A program made the translations under genes and the position numbers. From positions 558,001 through 622,000 of the forward strand of contig OZ024841.1 in assembly GCA_964017145.1 (NCBI GenBank): a stretch of DNA of 64,000 nt, read 5' to 3'. Origin of the DNA: Agrocybe praecox. Its lineage: Eukaryota > Basidiomycota > Agaricomycetes > Agaricales > Agrocybaceae. Below the pieces are notes generated by a model that ran no database searches, had not been told where the DNA came from, and worked only from the letters and a program-made list of their open reading frames with translations. Shown in pieces: positions 36,880 through 49,003 of this stretch (the first letter of the stretch is position 1; every line of letters begins with the position of its first letter).

Positions 36880-38990
36880 GCTAACACTAGCATCGTGGTT
36901 CTTATCATGATCAGCCATCGACCCGGTCGTCGTCAGGTGGTAGACATAATGGAAGGTGCTGATGACGTCGTTGCACCTGGTTTCGCGGTCGAATGCACCC
37001 CAACAGCTATCGAGTCCCGCCCCGAGTCCGCCGATATCACGAGCTGGGGTATGGCTTTGACGAGCGTGGATACAATAGGGGTGCTCATCCCACTTCCGCC
37101 GCTCGTGGTGGCACCGACGTCCTTCAACTGCTCCTCGCCCCTGCCACGTTTTGATCGCTCTTGACATCTTCGATCGCGCCAGTGCGGTACCCTAGACGAG
37201 GAGTTTGTTCGAGCTGAAAAATGACGCCAGGCATGGAGAGGTGTTGCTAATGTCGACGATGGAGGAGGTGATAGTGTTTAGTGCAGGCTCTACGAGCTGG
37301 AGCCGAGGACGATGTTGAAGTTGGTGTTGGTCGTCCTTCGGCTCCTCCTTCGCTTGCATCTCTTCTTGTTCACCCGCATTCAAAGTTCCATCCACCACCT
37401 GCTCCATTCGCTTCTTTCCAAGTCCTTCGACACTCGGCCGCGTCTGTGTATCCCCAGACTATTGCCCATCGTATATTGTCGTCGTCATCGTGGTACTTGA
37501 ATAATACCAAATCCATGCATGGACTCAACCACGCCGAATTCGAGCTCGTCAATATGCCCCCATTCGGTTCCTGGACCGCTTCCAAATCCGTCTGGACACC
37601 CTCTACTTCTCTCGATGCTGGTGCATCAGCAGCAGCATGCTCCGATTCTCCCTCTGGATCAACCGCCTCAACTGCAGCGAGAACATCCTAACGTTCCTTC
37701 TTCACAGCTTCTTCTCTCTCCCCCAAATCTCTTTCCGCTTCATCTTGCCCAGTCCTCGCCACCTTCGAGCCCCCTGCACGACCCGCCGAGTCTGACGGCC
37801 CGGCTGAACCAGAGGTCCATCCAACGTAGTCCCACCACGACAACGAACTGTTGATCTTGGTTTCGGAGGGTTTTGATGTGGTAGTCGAAGGACCAGCAGT
37901 TGTTGTCGCTTGAGAAGATGAAGGAGAAATAGAGCGTACTACAAACGGCGATGTTTTGTCTGCAATTGGAGATAATACATGTTACTTCCAGAGTTTTCGA
38001 GTAAAATATTGAGATGCTTACCCAGCTCTACACTCAAGCCCACAACCCCACCCTCTCCGATGATCCTCAGGCTTCAGCTCCTGCAGTTGTTAGGTCCAAT
38101 TCGTTAGTAGTCGTAGCTAAAGTCGCTGGTAACACGGACGTCAGTAATGTATAAACAACAACCCATTAACATTTTAGCCTCTACCTTCTCCCGATATCGA
38201 CCGAGTTTCTTCGCTCATGTTCACAGCATCCGAAACCCCCTCTTTCTGTGATGCAGGTTCTAATATCAAGGCTGCAAAAAGAAAGAGAAAAAGGGACGAC
38301 GTTAAGCGCTGACGAGCCTGAGGAACAAACGAGTACGAAAGTGAATCGTACCCACTTTCACAGCCCATTCCAACCAACAAAAAGTAACGCGATATTCGTC
38401 CGTCCATCCCAAAAAGAAGTAAAAAAAGGCATAAACCCGCTCGACAATGGGTTCAAACTTCGGCACTACAGAGTAGCCAAGAAGAGGGCCCTTCGTAGAT
38501 GTTGAACGAACGAGCGTTAACTGGCGGTGTATGTGGTAACGATGGACCAGAATCGTCCACAGAGCTTATAGCAAGTACTCTCGTCGACGATTGGCTGGAA
38601 TAGTCGGCAGCTACTGCGGATGATGTCGCCTGCTGCGCGAGTGTCTCTTGTTGTGGGGCTCTCGTTTCGATGGGAGATTCAGAGGGATAGGATCGGTGTG
38701 TATTTTCTGTCCATGTCAACCTTGTACGGTCAGAGGAAGTGCCGGCACTAGATCACATAGAAATGGCCGCAGTTGAAAGGGGAGCTCCAAGTTCGTGTTG
38801 TGTAAATACCATGGACAAACTAGGCGCAACAGGGGCAAAACCCTTCAGCAGTGAGGTCTTCCATGTCGATTGGCCGCTGGCGGTTGTACGTCGTGTAAAA
38901 ATTGTACTGCGCATAGATCGTGGAGTCGTTGATGATCGTCTACCCCCGCTGGACGTTGGAATTGTAGAGTTCAATAAAAGCTGTTATGGT
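36880..38990 (-). pseudogene. Ser/Thr/Pro-rich gene, copy A (degenerate)
   Basis: Paralogue of the genes at 45780-47927 and 54827-56187. The N-terminal part aligns (STIPTSSGGRRSSTTPRS; WKTSLLKGFAPVAPSLSM), but no ATG precedes it and a TGA interrupts just before the SSAGTSSDRTRLT segment. Further blocks are recognisable: ETRAPQQETLAQQATSS, SLPHTPPVNARS, and a C-terminal VGVHSTAKPGATTSS near 36950-37000. The roughly 550-bp proline-rich segment of copy C is missing here. Function unknown; low-complexity composition suggests a disordered protein. Confidence 0.6.
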
Positions 38991-40727
38991 CGGACGTAAT
39001 ACTAAGGGAAGAGGGAGCGGACGTCGTGCTAGAGCCGGTTCTTGAACCGGTAATTACTAATTACAGACCATACCCTCACGTGAAACAACGTCATCGCCGG
39101 TCAGCCGCTTGCGTCCGATCCGATATAGCCGGGGACACGTTCGCTCGAGGAAAATATTTTTATTCGACATTACCCACTATACCACATCAAGTTTGTTTTC
39201 TCTTAAATTCCCTCGATATTTTCGAAGCTGAATCTCGCTTAATGAAGCGCTCAAATACAACGGGAAGCATCAGCTGCCTGCTGACTTGCTCCAGCCTACT
39301 GAAACGATCTGAACCGTTGTGAGTTCGGGGAAAAAGGTGAGACGAGGCGAAATCGTCTCGGGGGTTCTAAACCTCTTGGTGAATGGAAAGGGTGGGAGTG
39401 GTACGTAGCGTAGATCAATAACGAGGGTATGGCAGGTACATTTCTTCTGCTAGGTAGTACAAACCAGTAGGACTACGTTTATATATGCAATTCTACTCAA
39501 AGCGATACTCAGAGGGCAGAATCTGAAATAAAATCAAAATAGGAGGGGTTTATCTATGCGAAAAGCAAGCGAAAAGAAATTTCCGAAAAGAAATTAAAGA
39601 AGCGACGGTGAACCCTTACGGGTGCTTTGCTGGCAGAAAGGAAAATAAACTAAAAAGTAATATAAGGAAAAGGGGGTTATGTGGCTGTGGTACGACGATA
39701 GAGAACAGGAGCGACAACGGAAAATGACCAACTCAGCTAATAATATACGACGCATCACGAACGCGGGAGTGTGCACTTGGCTGCGCGTCGAGACGGCTTG
39801 TTTGTGTCAGTTTCGGGCGTAGGCAAGGTGCATACCTACACTACAACGCTTCAACGTATTTCGAAAAGTTAGCGGCGGTGGAAAGAATGTATATAAAACG
39901 GTAAAGCTTACCTTTAGTTACAGTTCGAGTGAATTTAGTATGTGAACTGAGTTGAGTCTGAGGTTTGACCAATGAATGAACACTCTTTGTAATGCAAGGA
40001 GATTATTGCAAGAGCCTACCCAATTGATGAGCTTAAAACATTTCTCGAAGAGTGCAAATTGCTCTTGTTCACGAGATCGATCTTCTCAGCTAGAGATTCA
40101 ATTAGCTGGTTCTAGTAAGCGCCAGATATTGGCAGCGTCAGTCGCGTGCTACGTTTTTCAGTAGGGATTCTATGAAAAAGAATGTGGTGATGAAAATGTA
40201 GTATGAAAATCATGAGTAAAGCTCTACCACATAGGTTATGGATTGCCATTGCATCGCTCGCTAGTATGCAGAATGCGTCCTCGACTAACTGTCAGCTATG
40301 TAGTCGCACTATCACCAATCCTTCCATTTGGGCTGTAATTTGAACATTGTTTGTCCTCCGCCTTTCAACACAGCCCCGCAGCTCCCTATGATTTTATGTA
40401 TCAAACAGATGCCACAAAATGTGGAATGTGTCCATCTTCAATCTGATTGACATGTCCATATTCTGATCAAATTCTGATCAGCGAGTCCATAACAAACGAG
40501 CAACGCACGAGCGTACGCGCTTAAAGATCGACCAAAGATAATAATAGATCCTGATATTTTAACGTGTCAATCCTTGGTCAATCCGTACTAAGGCTAAGCG
40601 CTAAGCGGTGATTGATATATGGTATGTACTTGCTAATGCCTAGCGCCATTTGAATGCGTTCTTCAGAAATTGTGCAAAGGAGATGTATGCGACCTCTTCT
40701 GTTGCGCGAATACCGGGAATAAGCTGT
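38991..40727. other. Unit-2 tail and intergenic DNA
   Basis: 39040-39320 matches 58020-58890 of unit 4 and 47980-48130 of unit 3 (blocks CACGTGAAAC, CGCCGG, GAGGAAAATATTTTTATTCG). The rest, to 40727, shows no supportable gene. No remnant of the secreted KEX2-type gene is evident in this unit. Confidence 0.5.
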
Positions 40728-41491
40728 ATTTGCCTCAGTGTGTGTTCAATATTACAAACCAACCGACTCAGGCCCAGCATCACTTCCCTATATCCTTGTA
40801 GGTGCGTCACAGCGTGGTAGAGTATGAGCGTCGATTGTTAGAAGGATGGATCACCGGCTGGGCAACATATCTTTTCATCCATAACATCGTAGGCGATATA
40901 TACCAGGCCGCTCCGAGTCTTGAAAAGATACTACTTGAGGACAAATAACGAGCTGGCCATAATGTAAGGTGTTCCATCACAGCCCAAGCTCGATAGCAAG
41001 CTTGGAACTACACCCCAGAAGTGACTTCGCATATACTCGATCTGCTATCATCCCTCCGAATTAGCCATCTGGATACCTTACAGTCCGCCCTACTATATCT
41101 GTACGAGGACGACAGAACCACCGGACTGGTCGATTTTCTTGGCGCACATCCGTCAATCAGGATATGTTCCATCACCTCATTGCATGACCTACGTGCCACT
41201 ATACGACTCATTGCTATCAAATATCCTTCCATATCTTACATCCCTAGTATCCTCAAACATCAAACGATATCCGAATTGGGACACATATTGGCTCCCTATA
41301 ACAATATAACCACGCTCGACATCGACAACAAGATATTTGCATATCCTCACCATATGACAGAGGACACGAAGGCTACGGAAATGCTTGGCGCTGATACCTT
41401 CAAGGAATTTGTTGATCGCATCCCCATATTTCCGCAACTCCGCCGTTTTAAGCCCTCGAGCATGAGCGCATACTACTATATTCCTTCTTGA
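40728..41491 (+). pseudogene. F-box/LRR-like gene remnant, plus strand
   Basis: The first part (40728-40964) duplicates 27414-27668. Then comes an open stretch of about 156 codons with LRR-like texture (SHILDLLSSLRISHLDTL, LVDFLGAHPSIRICSIT, FVDRIPIFPQLRRFKPS), comparable to the C-terminal half of the neighbouring F-box proteins but opposite in orientation. No F-box and no ATG in context; the upstream part has stops. Most likely a truncated member of a second F-box subfamily. Confidence 0.5.
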
Positions 41492-41665
41492 ACAATATTT
41501 ACGTCTAAAATAGGGGTACGTCGCTCTTACACTATTAGTAAGAATATCTTGAGTTAATCTCCTTTGCCGTTGAGGTTCATCAATATTCTTAATTCCTTCC
41601 CAAAACTTCAGAAACCAAGCTTCCGATGGGCAGAGCTCATTATGCCTGAGTCTAAAGTCAAGGTA

Positions 41666-43517
41666 TTATTCTATGAGTTCTGAAGAAGTATCACTGATTA
41701 CTATATACTTCTTTTTTTTCGGTGAACAGACAGCCACACCTTCCATCATCCACCAAATCCTAGACTTCCGATTGACAGCATTGAAGATGAATGAATGCGC
41801 TGGGTCACCCTTGCGTTCTATAAGGGTATCCTCGTGTTCTGCATCGTAAGAAAATAGATAGATCAATCGGATGGTCTTGTTATTTTGAGCTTCGGGAATA
41901 ATGAGGTAGGAGGGAAGGGGGAGGTTAGAATGAAAGTCGAGTCTTTGAAGCTTTGTAAAGCATTCAACAGATTGGAATAATCGCGACTGTAAAAGGCCGT
42001 GGCAACATAGTACGTCAGACGTGGTACACATCATAGGAAGTGGACTTACTATTTTCTTCTCATCCTGGGTTTTATTATTATTTAAGATAACATCCAAAAT
42101 CGAGACATGTTCCACCAAAGGTGCGGCGCGTGACATAATTTTGAACAACCTTGCAATTAATACGCCCTTGGTGTCCTCCAATGTCAAATGTCGAAGGTAA
42201 GGAAAGGTGCTGATCTGCTGAATTATGCTTCTTACTGCTGACAAGAACCTGCTTGCCCTATCCTCGTCCTCACCTTCTTTGTCTGTCCCAGAATTTTTGA
42301 ACTCTAGCGAAGTCAGGTTTTTGATGGTAGTAGAGCATATCCTTGAAAGGTCATGTACAATTGAATGATTGGCGCATAGATATTTCAGGTTTGGAAGGAT
42401 GTTTCTGTATTGTGGTCCAAGGTAGAGATCGAGACGCTTCTCCAATGAGATAGAGAACATTTGAATCGTTGGATGTGCAGCAAGGAAATTGAGTAATATA
42501 GGTTCTTCGGTATCAATTCTTTTGATCTTGAAAATCTCCAGGTTGGGCAGCCTGATGACGGCTAGCAGCTCGTCCATCCTGGAGTCTCCTTGTACAATGT
42601 TGAATAGTTCCAACGTTGTTATCGAGCTGGGGCTGTGCAAAAAGGTAGTCCGTAGAAGTTGGACTTGCGAGGTATGTCAGCCCAAGTCCCCAGAGGCCTC
42701 AAAGAATTGCACATTCACACTTACTGGATATGTCCGAGCATTCGACTCGGATGCAAAGCCCATGTGGTAAGTTCTGTAATGTCTCCAGCTCATGGGACTC
42801 TGCCGAGTCATAATCATCGTGCATGACATCTAGTACTACCTTCTTTAAGTTAGGAGCGACCTCATAGAAGATCGCAGCTATACAATGAATCGAAGAGGCC
42901 GAGAATGTGCCCAACAGGTGTAAGAGTTGTACGTTTTGCATTCCACGCACATCAGTAATTTGTAATATTAGTTTCTGGCGGTTTTTACACCTAAAAAACC
43001 ACGAAAACCGACCAAAAACATCGAAATAGGGAAACTTGACAACATAAGTCTAGTTTCCAGGAAACCTGTAAATTAGAGAAGTCGCGAAGATGGCAACCAA
43101 TACAAAGTGTAAGCTTAATCTTATAATTTTGACTACAATTTGCCCTTATCCAGCCTAATTCTGTGCTTACCAGGTTTCCGAACACCTCTAAACAGCAGAA
43201 ACCGGCGGAAACATTGAAACAAATATTACAAATTACTGATGCAGTGTGTCGGCGTAGACCGGCCATCCTTCGACTTCGTCTTCGTCAGAACACAGCAACA
43301 AAGCTGTAACACCCCGCATGACCTGTGGGTTTCTCCTCAGCATCTCCAGCGTGGCTTCGACCTTTTTCAAGTTGCACTCGAGCCGCAAGTGCTTGTACAG
43401 GATTGGACGTGCGACTTCCAACCATTGCGATGCAACGAGGCACAATGTTGCGACATCACGTTGGTGGCCTATGAGGGATGCAATATACACACTGATTTCG
43501 AGTGGTATAGTCTCCAT
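41666..43517 (-). pseudogene. F-box/LRR-like protein, copy 3 (disrupted by a MITE)
   Basis: ATG at 43517 and an intact F-box (METIPLEISVYIASLIGH, VATLCLVASQWLEVARPILY). Exon 1 is split by a 290-bp insertion at 42951-43240; coding resumes at RGMQNVQLLHLLGTF. Introns at 42664?-42724 (GTAAGT to GCAAG) and 41987-42049 sit as in the other copies. The remaining exons (42663-42050, 41986-41666) are open. The C-terminus runs past IWWMM into EGVAVCSPKKKKYIV, different from copies 2 and 4. The insertion introduces stops and no splice solution that removes it in frame was found, so the gene is probably dead. Confidence 0.8.
42951..43240. mobile_element. MITE inserted in F-box copy 3
   Basis: 290 bp with perfect 19-bp terminal inverted repeats (ATCAGTAATTTGTAATATT at both ends). 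Comparison with copies 1 and 4 shows the empty site (CGCAGTGTGTC). The flanks here are ...CACGCAC and GCAGTGTG, so a GCA duplication with one extra C is likely. No coding capacity. Confidence 0.85.
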
Positions 43518-44850
43518 CGTGGATTATCGATTATCAGCGATTTATAAGAGTTAAGCGTTAAACGTTAAGCCGCTAAGCGAGGCCGTATCTGGCTTGTTTG
43601 TATTATGGCAGGGGAATAGTACAAACAAACACGCTTACACACAACAATACGCCAGAGGGCCGCAGCCCGTCACCGCGTCACCGGTCACCCGTGGAGTCTG
43701 GACCGTCGAATAAATTTAATTTTGATACAATATTTGGCTACACTTTCTTGTTTAAACAACCATCTTAAGCAAAGTCAGTTGAAGGTCAGTCAAATATTTA
43801 GTATTTAGTATTATTCTATACTTTGTCTATCTCCTCATTTCCCGTCATTTCCATTTAGTTTCCATTTATTTGCCATTTAAAGGGCCTCCTTCAATTCCCT
43901 ATACTCAATCGGGCCGCGAGAAGTCAACCGAAGGTTGGCGACGAGCGGCCACAAAAAACTAACGTAGAAAGTATGCAGCCCAGCCAGGGTAAGTTGACAG
44001 ATGACCAAGCCTTCCAGGCAGTCAGTTCCTTTTTTAATGTATCGGAATTGTAAAAAAAAAAGTAATATTTATTTACATAAAATCAATCTTAATTAAACCC
44101 TTTGTATATGTTGTTTTAAAGTTAAACGCGGTAGCAGTCGACAAGCAGTGGGCTCGCAGCAAGGCTTTGGTTGACTTTGGTCGGCCCTTTATGCTATAAA
44201 GAGTCTGACAATTTCAACTTTATCCGGGGGGTCCGAATTAGTATGATGCAGTGAATGCCCTATTGAAAATATCAAAATACTTGAATAAATAGTTCATATT
44301 TCACAATGCATACTATACGATATGATACGAAAAGCCTAGGAAGGGGCAAAAAAAAAAACAAGAAAAAAGCTACCAAAAAACAAGAGAAAATTCGAGCGAT
44401 ACGAGGAAACACCCCAGATAGCAAAAGTAATAAAAACATAAAGACGGAACGATCATGTTTGTTTATCAAAAATGGGAAGAAGCGGACGCGGACGGAGGGC
44501 CGAGGGAAGAGGGAAGAGGAGGTGAAGGAGACGGCGGTCGCGAAATAGATTACGCGAAGAAGAATTGTACAGGGCAACACATACATAACCTCCAATATCT
44601 CAAGAAGCAAATCTATCATCATTGTGCATCATCGTCGTTCGTTCATGCGTTCGTGCGTGCGTGCGTGCGTAAGTCGTAGCCAGCTATAGTCATACTCAAA
44701 GTCGTGCCTCACGAACAGCGAGAAAGCACATAACGCGGAACGGACGACGCATACAAGCGAGAGATGCGGATGGAGAGACATACCATCCATTACACGTACG
44801 ATATTAAGGAAGGGGATTTCTACACGGGAAGAAAAAAGCAAGGGGCAAGA
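43518..44850. other. Upstream region of F-box copy 3 with an extra about 0.5-kb insert
   Basis: 43518-43640 matches the copy 1 leader (GCTAAGCGAGG, TATCTGGCTTGTTTGT). About 43650-44190 is absent from copy 1 and bounded by GGGCCG and CGGCCC, perhaps an insertion. Homology resumes at about 44205 and includes the purine-rich leader (44330-44560). Confidence 0.5.
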
Positions 44851-45589
44851 ATGGGAAAAGAAAAAAGAAAAAAATCAACGATACGGGACAACGGACCAGG
44901 CGCACTGACTGGGGACGCAGTGTCAGAGCTGGGATCCACAACCGCAACCACAGTTGGATCTTCCACGGTACCTTCTCTATCATCCCCTCCCACTCCATCA
45001 CCTTTCGACGATGATGGAACATATAATGACATGCCGGGCCTTGAATGTCATTTTCCATCAACACCACCCGCAGAAGATAACTTGGAGCCTAATGAGCTTG
45101 GCGGCGATGTCCGCTTGGATCAGGCTCAAATTTTGCAAGCCCTCTTCGGACATGGTGGTAGTGATGGAGATGACATGGACGTGGATGACGACGAATGGGA
45201 GGACACCAGCGACGACATGGACGAAGACCAAGACTTTTCAGTGACGACGGCGACGGAGCCCACGAGTCTGCTGCATCAGATGTCGTTATCGTTGTGGCTA
45301 CTGGCTCGCCTTTGGATGACATACTTTTTGGAGGTGATTCGAACGGAAATACCATAGGAGGGACCGAAGAAGAGCGGCGTAGGCGACTTGAGAAGGAGAT
45401 GGTTGACGAAGAATACACCACGATACCCCCAACCGAATCCGCGTCGAGGATCAAGTCAGGCAAGTCCAACCTTCGAATGCGCTCATCGGACCTGTCGAGG
45501 GCGGACTCGCCTATGTTGCCATTACTAGTGAAGAAAAGTATCTGTTCTCCGGAATGTTATTGGACGAAGAAAGGGGCATTGGTGTCAAG
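44851..45589 (+). pseudogene. Acidic protein gene, probably frameshifted
   Basis: Not recognised. Three successive frames look coding. Frame 1 runs from MGKEKRKKSTIRDNG through Ser/Thr-rich and acidic sequence (DDMDVDDDEWEDTSDDMDED). From about 45235, frame 2 continues with ASDVVIVVATGSPLDDILFG and EEERRRRLEKEMVDEEY. From about 45450, frame 3 reads SNALIGPVEGGLAYVA then YLFSGMLLDEERGIGVK up to a GTGTGT donor. Either two single-base indels broke a real gene or small introns were missed. It lies opposite in direction to its neighbours, and I found no copy in the other units. Confidence 0.4.
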
Positions 45590-45779
45590 GTGTGTTTCAT
45601 CGATTCCTGTATCTTTTTTCTTTTGAAAGAAGATCGCTAATTTGTGTTTCGTTGTCAAGGGCATTAGAAGCGTCGCTGTGCACCACTTTGGGTAGAGCTG
45701 GAGATTGCATACACACGAAAGACGAGTTCTTCTTATGCTTGCTTGGACTCAAGTCGCGTTCTTGCTGGAGGTAAAAGAA

Positions 45780-47927
45780 GTAGGGCTAACCAGAGCAGGA
45801 GCAGGCGTGTTCGCACCAGACGCACTACCGCCGCCTTCCTTGGTCGTCGTCGTGGTAGACTTGATAGAAGATGTTGATGACGTCGCCGCCCCTAATTCGC
45901 GGGCGAATGCACCCCAACAGCTGTCGAATCCCGCCCCAGGTCAGCCAATATCATGAGCTGTGGTATGGCAATGGGGGTGCTCTGCAGGCTCGTCCCACTT
46001 CCGCTGTTCGTAGCGCCACCAACGTCCTTCAACTGCTCCTCGCTAGCTCCTGCCACGTTCTGTCGATTGGCCACCAGTCGAGGGTTCTTCGTTGTCAAAA
46101 TCGAGATCCATGACTTCCATGCCATTTTCATCTCTCGACATCTTCTCTCGCGGCAGTGCGGTACCCGACTTTTGACAAGAAGTTTGTTCGAGCTGGAAAA
46201 TGACGCCCAGCCAGAGGTGTTGCTGATAATGGAGGAGGTGATAGTGTTTAGCGCAGATTCTTCAAGCTGGGGCTGAGGGCGATGTTGAAGTTAAAGTTGC
46301 TGCTTGTCGTCGATTTATCCTTCGTACCATCCTTTCATTCCACCTCTGGTTCAACCGCATTCACATCTTCATCCGCCACCTGCTCCGTTCGCATTTCTCC
46401 AACTTCTTCGATTCTCGGTTGTGTCTGTGCATCCGAAGGCTGTTATGCATCGTATATTGTCGTGGTCGTCGTGGTACTCGAATCGTACCAGAGCCATGGA
46501 CTCCACCAGGCCGACATGACATTATCCATACTCGAATTCGAGCTCGTCAACACGTCCGCAGTTCCCTCGACCCATTCCGAGTTCGGCTGTGGGGCTAGCA
46601 CATCATCATCAGCAGCCTTTGCCTTTGCCTGTGCCGGAGCAAGGGTTTCATTGGCTGCCTTGAGTACAAGAAGAACTTTTCGATGTTCCTTCCCGATAGC
46701 CTCTACTCCCTTCACCGAACCTTTTCCCTCGTCACCTTGCCCAGTTCCCACCACCTTCGAGCTTCCTGCACAACCCGCCGAGTCTGGTGGTCTCGCTAAA
46801 CCAGAGGTCCATGCAACGCAGTCCCACGACGACGACGAACTGTCGGACTCATTTTCGGAAGGTTTCGACGAAGGTGTGGCAGTCGTTCTGGCTGTCACTT
46901 GAGAAGGCGAGGGCAAAATAGAGGGTACTACGAACTCCGATGTTTTGTCTGTAATTAAAGATAATAATACGTTATTTCGAGAGACTTCGCGTGAAATAAG
47001 ATGCAAATCCAACGAAGCCCACTGGCTCAGATAATCCTTCAGCTTCAGCTCCTGCAGCTGCTGGGTGCGATTCGTTACAATTCGTGGTTGTGGTGCCTGG
47101 TGAAACGAATGTCAGCAACATATAAGCTACAACCCATTAGAAGAAATGAGAAAATATAACACCCACCTTGTCCCAATATCGACTGACTTTCCTCGCTCAT
47201 GCTAGCAGGACTCGAAAATTCCTCTTTCTGTGGTGTAAGTTCCGCTAAAAAAAAAGACGAGATTAAACACTAAATCCGACGAGGAACAAAGGAGTATAAA
47301 AATGAATCATACTCACTTTCACCACCCATTCCAACTGACAAAGGAAACAGGATCTTCGTCCGGCCCAAAAGAGGTAAAGAGAGCGTAAACCTGCTCGACG
47401 ATGGGTTCAGCGCCACAGAGTGGTCGAGAGGAGGGCCCTTCGTAGCTGATGACATTGAACAAACGTTAGCTAGTGGTGTATGGAGTAACGATGGGACAGA
47501 ATCGTGCACAGAGTTTACTGTTGTGGACGATTGGTTGGAATATTCGATGGCTCCTGGGGATGATGCAGCCTGCTGTGCGTGTGTGTATCTTGTTGGGTTG
47601 CTCTCGTTTCGGCGGGGGATTGGGATAGGATCGGTGTGTGTTATCAACCCTGTACGGTCCGAAGAAGTGCTCGCGATATATGCTGCAGTAGTGAGTGCAA
47701 TTGAAAGGGGAGATCCAAGTTCAGGTTCTGAAAGTATCACGGACAAGCTAGCCGCAACAGGAGGAAAACCCTTCAGCGGTGAGGTCAAATTCCATGTCGG
47801 TTGGCGGTCGTACGTTGTGGAAACTTCAATACTGCGAATACATAGATCATGGAGTCGTTGAGGAGCGTCTACTCGTGCTGGACGTTGGAATTGAGAATGT
47901 CAGATAGGCGTCGTTACGGTCGGACAT
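45780..47927 (-). pseudogene. Ser/Thr/Pro-rich gene, copy B (degenerate)
   Basis: ATG at 47927 (MSDRNDAYLTFSIPTSSTSR), but the frame ends at once (SSTTP stop) and the family sequence resumes in another frame with TSPLKGFPPVAASLS. Like copy A it lacks the long proline-rich segment present in copy C. It preserves an open, Ala/Ser-rich exon at about 46443-46948 (DKTSEFVVPSILPSPS; SSSSSWDCVAWTSGLARP) that is broken in C. The C-terminal block (LADLGRDSTAVGVHSP; then SASGANTPAPALVSP) contains a TAG and a shift. Probable pseudogene. Confidence 0.6.
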
Positions 47928-48429
47928 ATATGAGATAACAGATAGAGGAAGAGGAAAGTGCGGACGTCGTGCAAGAGGTGAAAAATGACATCGCCGGGAA
48001 ACCGCCTCCGTCCGATCCGACACAGCCGGGGACGCGTTCGCGCGAGGAAAATAGTGTTCAAAATGCAACGCGCAACATATGCATAAACCACCACCTGCTG
48101 CATATCTGCTGACGGACTTACTCCAGGCTACAACTCTCCAACGCGTCTTCGCGTGCTTTCCGATAATCAAGACAAGCGCCGGACTTTTTCTAGAGCCACT
48201 ACTCCTTGTAACTTAGTCATTCGATTGATAAGAAGTAACTTGGGTATTAGACGTCTTGACGTGTTAAAAACGGACGTGAGTGCTCATAGTTTTAATCTTC
48301 ATAGACTATTTCATGGATTGGGCCTCCTCACACAATTTTGCCGCCGTATAATCACGCGTATACAACTTGAGTTGTGGAAAAGATGGATTAGGAGTATGTA
48401 CGAAGGAGGTAAGTAAATTTATACAGGAT

Positions 48430-49003
48430 ATCTACTCGATGTCGTCCAAGTCCACGACATCCGTGAATTCCCTCTCATCCAAATCAACCCATTCTCATCG
48501 AGTTCAAGGCCAAAGTCCTTACCAAATCGAACATCTCTGGCTCTAATTCCCTCTCCTCAACAATCCCAGTCTTATGCTTGTCATTATCATAATTGATATC
48601 AATAAAATCATTGCACCCTCCGTTTCTCAAGAACGTGAACGTATTCATCCATCCACCCCGGGACGTATTTCAGGTCCTGTTCCTTCCCAAGGAACTTACG
48701 TGTTCGCAATCACCCCTTGGTCGGTCGTTCTTTCAGCCTCTTCCTATGGATAACATCATGATCGTCCTGTCCATTGCCCGTCTTCTTCGCCTTCCCATCT
48801 TCTTGTCGGCGTTTTTTTTTTGTTCCTGTTTTGGGGAGGGGAAACTGTTCGCGACTCTACTAGCGTCGCGGAAGAGTATATAAGGGAGGTGGCGGCAATC
48901 GAGCTCAGAGCTTGACGGCGTCGGTTGCGCCTGGTTGCGCCTGGGGTGGGTGCAGCGAGAGTGAGGGATTCAGAGAGGGACAGGAATGCGATTACGGAGA
49001 AGT
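48430..49003 (-). pseudogene. Remnant of the secreted KEX2-site protein gene
   Basis: Paralogue of 59214-59837. The signal peptide is still readable (VIAFLSLSESLTLAAPTP), but the ATG is gone (the codon position reads AAG/AAA-rich), followed by frameshifts and small deletions. Downstream plus-strand text such as CCAGTCTTATGCTTGTCA and ATGGATAACATCATGATCGT parallels the intact gene. The acidic C-terminal repeat region is shortened. Confidence 0.75.
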
